From an uncultured Bacilli bacterium (GTDB taxonomy: Bacteria > Bacillota_I > Bacilli_A > RF39 > UBA660), in contig CALVSV010000031.1 of assembly GCA_944359595.1 (NCBI GenBank), positions 1 through 11,018 on the forward strand: a stretch of DNA of 11,018 nucleotides, read 5' to 3'. Positions 1-7,387 of the stretch are shown here, piece by piece. Below the pieces are notes generated by a model that worked only from the letters and a program-made list of their open reading frames with translations, ran no database searches and was not told where the DNA came from. How positions within the stretch are numbered: position 1 is the stretch's first letter; every line of letters begins with the position of its first letter. A program made the position numbers and the translations under genes.

Positions 1-40
1 TAAATATAAATGTTAGCTATATTATAATTGGGTGAAGAAT

Positions 41-682
41 GTGGATGAAAAAAATAAAGGTTTATTAATTGTTATAGTTATATTATCTGTTGTAATACTA
101 TTACTTAGTGGAATAATATTATATGATAAGATATCTATTGATTATTCAAAGAAAACAACAGCTATAAGCGAAAGTGTACCTCGTGCATCTAATGAATATT
201 TTAAAGATTTACTAGAACCATATAAATATGTACCTGAAAATTTTGAAATAGTAAATATAGATGATGAATTTTTACAAAAATTTGTTATTTATTATTATTC
301 TATGTCTGATGCTGGTAAAACTATCGCACAACATACTATTGATAACACACAACAAAAATCAAATATTTATACTGTTTCTAAAAGAGAAGTTATTAAATTA
401 ATCAATAATTATTTTGATATTAATATGGCACTAGATAATTATACAGATGAATTTAGCGAACTTAAATCAGTAGATAATAATTATGTAATATCAGTTTCTT
501 CATTAGATTATACGCTTTATAACGAAGAGGTTATATCAACAACATATGATGGTAATAAAGTAGATGTATTTTTTAAGATAATAGATCCTAACACAAATGA
601 AACTATTGGTAATAAAACTATAAAATTAAACTATGAAGATGGAAAATTTAAGATAGTAAGTTTAACACAAAATGTATATTGA
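41..682 (+). CDS. Predicted membrane-anchored extracellular protein of unknown function
   Basis: I do not recognise this 213-residue protein. It opens with a short charged stretch (MDEKNKG), then one hydrophobic segment at about residues 5-25 that looks like an uncleaved signal anchor, since there is no lipobox cysteine. The remaining roughly 185 residues are hydrophilic, acidic and rich in Asn, Asp and Tyr, and should lie outside the membrane. The C-terminal third alternates short beta-like strands (VDVFFKIID, TIKLNYEDGKFKIVSL), which would fit a small NTF2-like or sortase-substrate-like fold, but that is only an impression. I chose the GTG at 41 because a GGGTGA ribosome site at 30-35 sits five bases before it; an in-frame GTG at 32 would overlap that site. 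The end overlaps the next gene by 11 bases, so the two are probably translated together. Confidence 0.7.
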   Translation: MDEKNKGLLIVIVILSVVILLLSGIILYDKISIDYSKKTTAISESVPRASNEYFKDLLEPYKYVPENFEIVNIDDEFLQKFVIYYYSMSDAGKTIAQHTIDNTQQKSNIYTVSKREVIKLINNYFDINMALDNYTDEFSELKSVDNNYVISVSSLDYTLYNEEVISTTYDGNKVDVFFKIIDPNTNETIGNKTIKLNYEDGKFKIVSLTQNVY

Positions 683-989
683 TTTAATAATACTTGGTAT
701 TTTTATAGTATTTATTATAATATATTCTAAAAAATTTCAAAATTTTATTTTTGGTATAGCAGCTCTTGATATATTATTTAGAATTATTAGTTTTATAAAT
801 ACACATCTACTAAAGGGAAATATAACAGATTATATTGATGCATATTTACCTAGTTCTATATCTAATATAATAAGTAAATATACTAATGGAACAATAGAAG
901 AATTATTAATATGGTTATATGTAATTATTATGTCTATATTTTTATATTTTGTTTGTAAAATATTTATAAAAAGAAAAAAAATAAATTAA
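672..989 (+). CDS. Small integral membrane protein of unknown function
   Basis: This 105-residue protein is strongly hydrophobic. It has one segment at about residues 3-20, a second partly amphipathic one at about 25-45, and a third at about 78-98 that ends in a basic tail (KIFIKRKKIN), which would lie inside the cell by the positive-inside rule. Its ATG lies inside the 3' end of the preceding gene in another frame, with an 11-base overlap and no clear ribosome site of its own, so translation is probably coupled. The N-terminal part (DLIILGIFIV followed by KKF and a glycine) faintly recalls CvpA-type membrane proteins, but it is too short and too divergent to assign. With its upstream partner it forms a small two-gene membrane module just before a cell-wall synthesis gene; a shared role at the envelope is inference only. 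Confidence 0.65.
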   Translation: MYIDLIILGIFIVFIIIYSKKFQNFIFGIAALDILFRIISFINTHLLKGNITDYIDAYLPSSISNIISKYTNGTIEELLIWLYVIIMSIFLYFVCKIFIKRKKIN

Positions 990-1063
990 TTTTTAAATTT
1001 ATTAGATATTGCTTATAAATTTTAAAACTTAGAAAATACTAATTTTAGAAATAAGGTGATATC

Positions 1064-3034
1064 TTGAAATTTTTAAAAATGACATTTAAGTTTTTCTTTT
1101 TTTCGTTTGTTGGATTTGTATTATTACATGTTATATTATATTCATGGGCATATTTTACACCCAAAATAAATATTTCTTCTGCAAATAATATAAGTATATA
1201 TGATAAAGATGAAAACGTTATATTTACTGGAAGTAATAAAAATGAATGGGTTAACATTGAAAATATAAATAAAAATTTAATAAACGCTACTATTAGTGTT
1301 GAAGATAAAAACTTTTATAAACATATGGGGTTTGATTATGCAAGAATTATAAAAGCAATGTTATTGAATATTAAAAGCGCAAAAATTGTTCAAGGTGCGT
1401 CGTCTATTACACAGCAATATGCAAGAAATTTGTATCTTTCAATGGAAAAAACATGGACTAGAAAGATAAATGAAGCATGGATAACAATGGAATTAGAAAT
1501 GCATTACAGTAAGGATGAAATATTGGAAGGCTATTTAAATTCTATTAATTATGGACAAGGTGTATATGGAATTGAAAACGCTAGTAAATACTATTTTGAT
1601 AAAAGCGCAAAAGATTTAAATTTAGCAGAGGCAAGTATGCTTGCTGGAATACCTAATTCACCATCTAATTATTCACCATTAATAGATGAATATAATGCGA
1701 AAAAAAGACAAAAAAAAGTATTACAATCTATGGTTGATAACGGGTATATTACAGAAAAAGAAATGGATGAGGCATTTAATACTAAATTAGAATATATTGG
1801 TAAAAAAGAAAAATATAATTTACAAACATTGATGTATTATCAAGATGCAGTAACAGAAGAATTAAATAATATTGATGAAATACCAAAATCATTAATTTCA
1901 ACTGGTGGATTAAAAATATATACTGCTCTTGATATTGATGCACAAACATATTTAGATGAAGCGGTTAAAAGTAATACAATAGAAAATATAGACGCACAAA
2001 TTAGTGGAGTTGTGTTAAATCCAGATACTGGAGAAGTTATCGCGTTAGCTGGCGGAACAGATTATTCTAAAAGTGAATATAATAGGGCTATATCTTCGAA
2101 AAGGCAAGTAGGATCCACCATGAAACCTTTTTTATATTATGGTGCTTTAACTAACGGCTTTACATCATCAACAACGTTTTTATCAAGTCCTACGACTTTT
2201 ACATTTGATAGTGATAAAACATATTCGCCTAAAAACTATGGGGAAAGATATGCAGAAAAAGAAATATCATTGGCTAGCGCAATCGCATTTTCTGATAATA
2301 TATATGCAGTTAAAACACATATGTTTTTAGGAGAAGAAACACTTGTTGATATAGCAAAAAATGTTGGAATTGATGAAGAAATGCAACCACTTCCTTCACT
2401 TCCGTTAGGTACTATAGAAATTAATTTAATGGATTTTGTTGGCGCGTATGCTTCCTTTGCAAATCTTGGATATAAGGTAGAACCACATCTAATAAAAAAA
2501 GTGTTAGATAAAGATGGGAATGTTTTATATGAGGCAAAAAATAATAAAACTAAAGTATTAGACTCTAGTAATGTGTTTATATTAAATGAATTACTTGCAA
2601 ACACATATAGTTACGACTTTGTAGATTATACAACGCCCACATTGCTTAGCATATCACCAAAATTAAAAAATAAATATGCTATTAAATCTGGTAGTACTGA
2701 TACCGATTCATTAACTATTGGATATAATAAAGATATTGTGCTAGGCATATGGTATGGATATGATGATAATAAAAAATTAGATACCAATGATTCAAAAGTA
2801 AGTAAAAATATATGGGCAGATACAGTGAATGCATATTTTGATAAAAATGAGGCACATTGGTATGATATACCAGAAAATGTAGTTTCTGTATTAGTAAATC
2901 CTATAACTGGGCAGTTAGCAACAGATGAAGATAAGAAAAAACATGTGTTTTATTATATTAAAGGAACAGAACCTACTGTCGATAATTTAGATTACTTAAT
3001 AGAAAATTTTACTGGTGAAAAAGTTACAGAATAA
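1064..3034 (+). CDS. Class A penicillin-binding protein (bifunctional peptidoglycan glycosyltransferase/transpeptidase, PBP1A type)
   Basis: This 656-residue protein polymerises lipid II into glycan strands and cross-links the peptides outside the membrane. A short basic N-terminus and one transmembrane helix (about residues 8-30) anchor it. The GT51 domain shows the expected motifs in order: EDKNFYKH with catalytic E80, GASSITQQYARNLYL, RKINEAW with E137, KDEILEGYLNSINYGQGVYG, and LAGIPNSPSNYSP. The transpeptidase domain has the SxxK motif STMK with nucleophile S351, SDN at 410-412, and KSGS at 541-544 in place of KTG. It ends soon after the transpeptidase domain with no long C-terminal extension, so it is compact for class A. 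The start is TTG at 1064, placed by AAGGTGA at 1053-1059; the next in-frame ATG (1079) is too far from that site. The gene converges on the noc-like gene, with a hairpin between them. Confidence 0.95.
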   Translation: MKFLKMTFKFFFFSFVGFVLLHVILYSWAYFTPKINISSANNISIYDKDENVIFTGSNKNEWVNIENINKNLINATISVEDKNFYKHMGFDYARIIKAMLLNIKSAKIVQGASSITQQYARNLYLSMEKTWTRKINEAWITMELEMHYSKDEILEGYLNSINYGQGVYGIENASKYYFDKSAKDLNLAEASMLAGIPNSPSNYSPLIDEYNAKKRQKKVLQSMVDNGYITEKEMDEAFNTKLEYIGKKEKYNLQTLMYYQDAVTEELNNIDEIPKSLISTGGLKIYTALDIDAQTYLDEAVKSNTIENIDAQISGVVLNPDTGEVIALAGGTDYSKSEYNRAISSKRQVGSTMKPFLYYGALTNGFTSSTTFLSSPTTFTFDSDKTYSPKNYGERYAEKEISLASAIAFSDNIYAVKTHMFLGEETLVDIAKNVGIDEEMQPLPSLPLGTIEINLMDFVGAYASFANLGYKVEPHLIKKVLDKDGNVLYEAKNNKTKVLDSSNVFILNELLANTYSYDFVDYTTPTLLSISPKLKNKYAIKSGSTDTDSLTIGYNKDIVLGIWYGYDDNKKLDTNDSKVSKNIWADTVNAYFDKNEAHWYDIPENVVSVLVNPITGQLATDEDKKKHVFYYIKGTEPTVDNLDYLIENFTGEKVTE

Positions 3035-3037
3035 AAA

Positions 3038-3064
3038 AAAATATACATATATTGTGTATATTTT
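3038..3064. terminator. Bidirectional intrinsic terminator between converging genes
   Basis: A perfect 10-bp stem (AAAATATACA at 3038-3047 with TGTATATTTT at 3055-3064) surrounds a 7-base loop. An A-run lies on its left and a T-run (TTTTATTTTTTT) on its right, so it can work in both directions. It sits directly after the penicillin-binding protein stop and overlaps the stop codon of the noc-like gene (3063-3065). The stem is AT-rich and weak, so the efficiency is uncertain. Confidence 0.75.
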
Positions 3065-4616
3065 ATTTTTTTAAATTAATAATTATTTGGTATATGTTAC
3101 CTAAATCTTGTTCGTTTATTTCTATATTATAACCATTATTTTGTAAATTCATTATAGTATTTCTTATTACGACAACAGCGCCAGTTATATCTTGTTGCAT
3201 TATCATTGTTCTTTGTTCATGATTCATATTTGCTGCATCGTTCATATCGTTTGGTTGATAATTCATATTATTTTGTTCTTGATAATCATTGCTCATCATT
3301 GGTTGTTCACCTATATTTTGTTGCATATTATAATTGTTTTGATATGGCATTTGTTGAGGTGGCATGATGTTATTAGGTTGTTCAACTTGTTGATAATTAG
3401 GTTGCATTTGCGCATTATTATCATAATTATTATATATAGGTTGTGGAGTTGTCATTTGTTCATAACCCATATTATTTTGTTGATTATATTGATTTTGTTG
3501 TGGAACCATTTGGTTTGGATATCCATACATATTGTTTTGTTGATTCATCATGTTATTTTGCATATTTGGATCCATATTTGGTTGTGAAGGTATATTCATG
3601 CTAGGTTCAACATTTTCTTGTTGAAATGTCATATTGTTAATTGGATTTTGACTTTCTTCAATATTATTAATAAAGTTAGGACTTTGTGAAAATGAAGAAT
3701 CAAAATTCATATTTGCTGCTTGATTATCATAATTAAAGAATCTAGATGGTTGTTCGACTTGTGCATTATTTACAACATTTTCATTTATATATGCTGGTTG
3801 TTCATTATTAATATTTATTTTATCATAGTCAGGAATATTTGGTATTCCAGCATTTGGTTGAAAATTATCAACAACTTGATTATTATCATTATTCATTGTG
3901 TTATTAATTTGTCCTTGATCCATTGTATCACCCTTCTTATTACTATTTATATCATTTTCATCAGAAAAATCTAGTATTTCTTCTGTTTGTTCTTCTGCAT
4001 TATGATTATCTATTAAATTTTTAATATATTTATCTGTTTCTCTTACTGTCATTCTGTTTTCAATAATTTTATTTAGTGTTTCATTTTGTATATTTTTATC
4101 TTTTAATCTTAATAAACTTCTAGCATGTCTTTCACTAATTTTATTATCTAAAAGAGCTTGTTGTGCTTCTTCTGATAAATTTAACAATCTTAATTTATTT
4201 GAAATAGTTGATTGATTTCTACCTATTTTTCTTGCTAATTCTTCTTGTTTTATTTGACCTAACCCTAATATTTGTTTATATGATTTTGCTTCTTCTATTG
4301 CTGTTAAATCTTTTCGTTGAACGTTTTCAATTAATGCAATTTCTGCTGATGACGTATCATCTAAGTCCATAACAATTGAAGGAACTGTTTTAAGACCAAC
4401 CATACAAGCAGCTTTATACCTTCTTTCACCCGCAATAATTTCAAATTTATCCCCTACTTTTCTTAATATTAGTGGTTGAATTATTCCATATTGTCTTATA
4501 GAATCAGCAAGTTCATTTAATAAATCTGCGTCAAAATTTTTTCTGGGTTGAAATCTATTAGGTATTATATCATTTACCATAATTTGTTCAACCTTCAAAT
4601 TATTTTCTGTGTTCAT
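3063..4616 (-). CDS. noc: ParB/Noc-family DNA-binding protein (Noc-type) with a long Asn/Gln/Met-rich linker
   Basis: This 517-residue protein belongs to the ParB CTP-switch family. Residues 8-110 form the ParB N-terminal domain, with GIIQPLILR, GERRYKAA (63-70) and ENVQRKDL (97-104) as CTP-binding motifs. The helix-turn-helix is at about 123-147. In GRNQSTISNKLRLL the residues Q135 and K141 match Noc (QSTIANKLRLL), whereas Spo0J/ParB has R and H or T there. The last 45 residues (about 474-517) resemble the Noc C-terminal dimerisation domain (VIRNTI..., ending in IYQIIINLKK). Between them, about residues 231-470 are low complexity: by hand count 59 Asn, 39 Gln and 22 Met of 240, with almost no Lys or Arg. 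Family members are usually about 280 residues. The N-terminus lacks the amphipathic membrane helix of B. subtilis Noc. The start has a strong AGGAGG at 4625-4630. Position downstream of rsmG also fits noc. An automatic annotation may call it ParB. Confidence 0.88.
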   Translation of the reverse strand: MNTENNLKVEQIMVNDIIPNRFQPRKNFDADLLNELADSIRQYGIIQPLILRKVGDKFEIIAGERRYKAACMVGLKTVPSIVMDLDDTSSAEIALIENVQRKDLTAIEEAKSYKQILGLGQIKQEELARKIGRNQSTISNKLRLLNLSEEAQQALLDNKISERHARSLLRLKDKNIQNETLNKIIENRMTVRETDKYIKNLIDNHNAEEQTEEILDFSDENDINSNKKGDTMDQGQINNTMNNDNNQVVDNFQPNAGIPNIPDYDKININNEQPAYINENVVNNAQVEQPSRFFNYDNQAANMNFDSSFSQSPNFINNIEESQNPINNMTFQQENVEPSMNIPSQPNMDPNMQNNMMNQQNNMYGYPNQMVPQQNQYNQQNNMGYEQMTTPQPIYNNYDNNAQMQPNYQQVEQPNNIMPPQQMPYQNNYNMQQNIGEQPMMSNDYQEQNNMNYQPNDMNDAANMNHEQRTMIMQQDITGAVVVIRNTIMNLQNNGYNIEINEQDLGNIYQIIINLKK

Positions 4617-4682
4617 TAAGGACCCCTCCTTATTCTTTAACGATATTATCCATATTATTAGTATATATTATTTTAAATTTAT

Positions 4683-5387
4683 TTACAATGGATTTTTTTT
4701 AATTTTATCAAATTTTCTAGGATATATTATTGGTGTTGTAAAACATTTTTCTATAACGATTATAGTTCTATTACTCATTTCTTTTGGTAATCTAAACTTT
4801 ACTATATTGCTTATTTTACACTTTAATATTTTTATAGCGTTTGTAGAATTTTCTAGTTCTTCGTTAACGTTTGATTTTAGCGCAACAAAACGCCCATTAA
4901 TTTTTAACATATTGACTGACATTTCTAAAAGTATATTTATTTTAGCTACTGCTCTAGATGTTACTATATCAAATTTTTCTTTATTCAATTTAGCATAATC
5001 TTCAATTCTTGCGTGAACAGCAACAACATTTTTAAGTTCTAACTTTTTAATTACTTCTTCTAAGAACAATATTCTTTTATTTAGTGAATCTACTAAAGTA
5101 ACATTAATATTAGGATACATAATAGCGATCACAAGACCAGGAAAACCTGCACCAGTACCAATATCACATAATGAATTTATATTTTTTAAATCTATTACTT
5201 TATTTATTGTAAGACTATCATAAAAGTGTTTTAAATATACATCTTCTTCATCTATTATTCTAGTTAAATTAAATTTGTTATTATATTCAACTAATAATTT
5301 GTAATATATATCTAATTTTTTTAGTTTATCTTCATCAATATTTATACTTATATTTTTTAACTCTTTTATAAATTCTTCCTTATTCAT
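4683..5387 (-). CDS. rsmG: 16S rRNA (guanine-527-N7)-methyltransferase RsmG (GidB)
   Basis: RsmG uses S-adenosylmethionine to methylate N7 of G527 in 16S rRNA. The 234 residues match the family's usual length. Visible marks are NKFNLT (37-42), HFYDSL (54-59), the SAM-binding loop DIGTGAGFPG (75-84), the acidic end of the second strand at D100 followed by SLNKR, SRAVA (144-148), and the typical basic C-terminal tail YPRKFDKIKKNPL. The start codon lies inside the end of mnmG in another frame, with an 8-base overlap, and the ribosome site AGAGGT lies within the last mnmG codons. Translational coupling with mnmG is therefore likely. This mnmG-rsmG pair is a common origin-proximal arrangement. A gap of 66 bases then leads to the noc-like gene; I see no terminator in it, so the three probably form one operon. 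Confidence 0.96.
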   Translation of the reverse strand: MNKEEFIKELKNISINIDEDKLKKLDIYYKLLVEYNNKFNLTRIIDEEDVYLKHFYDSLTINKVIDLKNINSLCDIGTGAGFPGLVIAIMYPNINVTLVDSLNKRILFLEEVIKKLELKNVVAVHARIEDYAKLNKEKFDIVTSRAVAKINILLEMSVNMLKINGRFVALKSNVNEELENSTNAIKILKCKISNIVKFRLPKEMSNRTIIVIEKCFTTPIIYPRKFDKIKKNPL

Positions 5388-7242
5388 GTTTACCTCTTTT
5401 TTTTAAATACACCATAAGTATAGATATATCAGATGGATTTACTCCACTAATTCTTGATGCTTGACCTAAAGATTTTGGTCTTACACTTTTTAATTTTTGT
5501 CTTGCTTCAGTAGCTAAATTAGCAACATCATCATAATTGATATCCTCTGGTATAATCTTATTTTCTTGATCACGCATCTTTTTTGCTTCTTTTATTGCTT
5601 TATTTATATATCCTTCGTATTTTATATTAGTTGATACAATATCTAATATTTCTTCACTGTATTTTAATTGTATAAATTCATTTAATTTATCTATAGTTAT
5701 TTCTGGTCTTTTAAGTAGTTCATATAATGTTATTCCATCTTTTATTTCTGTAGTATTTAATTTCTTTAATTTATCATTTATTTCTTTATTAGCTCCTATT
5801 TTTGTTTCTTTTAATATATTAGTTAAATTTTCTATTTGTCTTTTTTTATTTAAAAACAAAGAATATCTTTCATCATCTATTAAGCCAACATTATATCCAT
5901 ATTTTCTAAGTCTTAAATCTGCATTATCATGTCTTAATAATAATCTAAATTCAGCCCTACTTGTAAGTAATCTATATGGTTCTTTAGTTCCCTTATTAAC
6001 TAAATCATCAATTAATACACCAATATAAGCCTCATCTCTTTTTAGTATTAATGGATCTAAGTCTTTTAACTTTCTACTAGCATTAATTCCTGCAATAAGT
6101 CCTTGAGCAGCTGCCTCTTCATAACCGCTAGTACCATTGATTTGTCCTGCGGTAAACAAATTTTTAACAACTTTAGTTTCTAAAGAATAAGTTATTTGTA
6201 ATGGATCAATGGCATCATATTCTATTGCGTATGCATATTTTAATATTTTTACGTTTTCAAGTCCTACTATACTATGTACCATTTTTTCTTGTACATCACG
6301 AGGCATACTAGTTGAAAAACCTTGTAGATAAATATCATCATAATATAGACTTTCTGGTTCTAAAAATAACTGATGTCTTTTTTTATCCTTAAATTTTACT
6401 ATTTTATCTTCTATTGATGGACAATATCTTGGACCAATTCCTGTAGCGTATCCCCCATACATTGCTGATTTTTCTAAGTTATTCATAATAATTTTATGAG
6501 TCAATTCATTTGTATACACAAGATAACATGGAACTTGTTTATCAACGTCATATGTTGGTTTATTATCATAACTAAACGTTAATGGAATTTTATCACCATC
6601 TTCCCTTTCGGCTTTTGAAAAATCAATCGTTTCCCTATCTAATCTAGGTGGTGTTCCTGTTTTAAGTCTTTGAATAGTAAATCCATACTCCTTTAATTTA
6701 TCACTTAAGTGATTCGATGGTTTTTGATTATTTGGACCACTTCTAGTTCTTTCACTACCTACCAAAATATCTGCTTTTAAATATGTACCTGTTGTTAATA
6801 TTACTTCTTTAGCTTTTATTTTTTCACCATTTTCAAGAACAACACCATATACTGTATTATTTTTAACAATTAAATCTTCTACAATATTTTCTAGAATATT
6901 TAAATTTTCTTGATCTATTAATGTTTGTTGCATATTTTTAGGATATGTTATTTTGTCAGCTTGAGCTCTTAAACTTCTAACAGCAGGTCCCTTTGATGAA
7001 TTTAATAATTTAATTTGTATATGACTTTTATCTGCGCACTTCCCCATTTCACCGCCTAATGCATCAATTTCTCTAACGACTATACCTTTGGCGCTTCCAC
7101 CTATTGATGGATTACATGGCATATCAGCTATATTTTTAATATTTCCGGTAATAAGTAGGGTTTTATTACCAAGACGCGAAGAAGCTAGCGCAGCTTCACA
7201 TCCTGCATGTCCTCCTCCGACAACAATTATATCATATGACAT
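5380..7242 (-). CDS. mnmG: tRNA uridine-5-carboxymethylaminomethyl(34) synthesis enzyme MnmG (GidA)
   Basis: MnmG is the FAD/NADH-binding subunit that works with the GTPase MnmE to put the carboxymethylaminomethyl group on the wobble uridine of certain tRNAs, in the cytoplasm. The 620 residues match the family. They show the dinucleotide-binding GGGHAGCEAA (9-18), MPCNPSIGGSAKG (41-53) with C43, NSSKGPAVRSLRAQADK (81-97), the family signature GPRYCPSIEDK (270-280) with C274, and AGQINGTSGYEEAAAQG (365-381). The C-terminal helical part (about 550-615), which in the family contacts MnmE, is complete. The ATG at 7242 follows an AGGAAGTGAT ribosome site. mnmE is not found just upstream, where it commonly lies in Firmicutes; a family of unknown genes occupies that place instead. 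Confidence 0.97.
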   Translation of the reverse strand: MSYDIIVVGGGHAGCEAALASSRLGNKTLLITGNIKNIADMPCNPSIGGSAKGIVVREIDALGGEMGKCADKSHIQIKLLNSSKGPAVRSLRAQADKITYPKNMQQTLIDQENLNILENIVEDLIVKNNTVYGVVLENGEKIKAKEVILTTGTYLKADILVGSERTRSGPNNQKPSNHLSDKLKEYGFTIQRLKTGTPPRLDRETIDFSKAEREDGDKIPLTFSYDNKPTYDVDKQVPCYLVYTNELTHKIIMNNLEKSAMYGGYATGIGPRYCPSIEDKIVKFKDKKRHQLFLEPESLYYDDIYLQGFSTSMPRDVQEKMVHSIVGLENVKILKYAYAIEYDAIDPLQITYSLETKVVKNLFTAGQINGTSGYEEAAAQGLIAGINASRKLKDLDPLILKRDEAYIGVLIDDLVNKGTKEPYRLLTSRAEFRLLLRHDNADLRLRKYGYNVGLIDDERYSLFLNKKRQIENLTNILKETKIGANKEINDKLKKLNTTEIKDGITLYELLKRPEITIDKLNEFIQLKYSEEILDIVSTNIKYEGYINKAIKEAKKMRDQENKIIPEDINYDDVANLATEARQKLKSVRPKSLGQASRISGVNPSDISILMVYLKKRGKHE

Positions 7243-7265
7243 AACATCACTTCCTCATGGATATT

Positions 7266-7294
7266 ATTATACTACAAAATTGTATGTTTTTTAA
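7266..7294 (-). promoter_or_regulatory. Probable promoter of the mnmG-rsmG-noc operon
   Basis: On the minus strand a perfect TATAAT (7266-7271) stands 17 bases from TTAAAA (7289-7294), which matches TTGACA at four of six positions. It lies between the terminator of the upstream gene and the mnmG ribosome site, which leaves a leader of only about 15 bases. In such AT-rich sequence the -35 match is weak evidence; the position and the -10 box carry the call. Confidence 0.55.
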
Positions 7295-7387
7295 ATAAAA
7301 TTAGATAACTAATATAAATAGTTATCTAATTTGTAGTATCATTTTCTAATAATCTAAGTTCTTTTTTTAATTGTTTTATTCTTTCTT
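7287..7387. repeat. 101-bp direct repeat, copy 1
   Basis: These 101 bases are identical to 8978-9078 by eye comparison. The repeat covers the T-run beyond the terminator, the whole hairpin, and the last 19 or so codons of the gene (tail residues ERIKQLKKELRLLENDTTN). Identity stops abruptly at 7387, although the genes remain related at protein level. Confidence 0.93.
7298..7332 (-). terminator. Hairpin terminator, copy 1, with stop codon in the stem
   Basis: A perfect 14-bp inverted repeat (AAATTAGATAACTA and TAGTTATCTAATTT) has a 7-base loop and is followed on the minus strand by TTTTATTT. The TAG stop of the 523-residue gene (7326-7328) lies inside the first arm of the transcript hairpin. 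The same 35 bases recur exactly at 8989-9023 and 10320-10354. Confidence 0.85.

Noticed and set aside
671..690. TGA read as tryptophan (Mollicute-type code)
   Set aside because: The TGA at 680-682 ends the first gene just where the next one has begun, and Trp in the PBP is coded by TGG; a cell-wall gene also argues against Mycoplasma.
980..1003. Hairpin after the small membrane-protein gene as a terminator
   Set aside because: Its 8-bp stem is entirely A/T and no T-run follows; too weak to call.
2236..2604. Open frame on the - strand inside the PBP gene
   Set aside because: It lies opposite the conserved transpeptidase domain and shows no protein motif.
3192..3974. Open frames on the + strand across the noc linker
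   Set aside because: They are hydrophobic mirror images of the Asn/Gln-rich codons on the other strand, without ribosome sites.
4609..4998. Open frame on the + strand opposite rsmG
   Set aside because: RsmG motifs on the minus strand explain this stretch fully.
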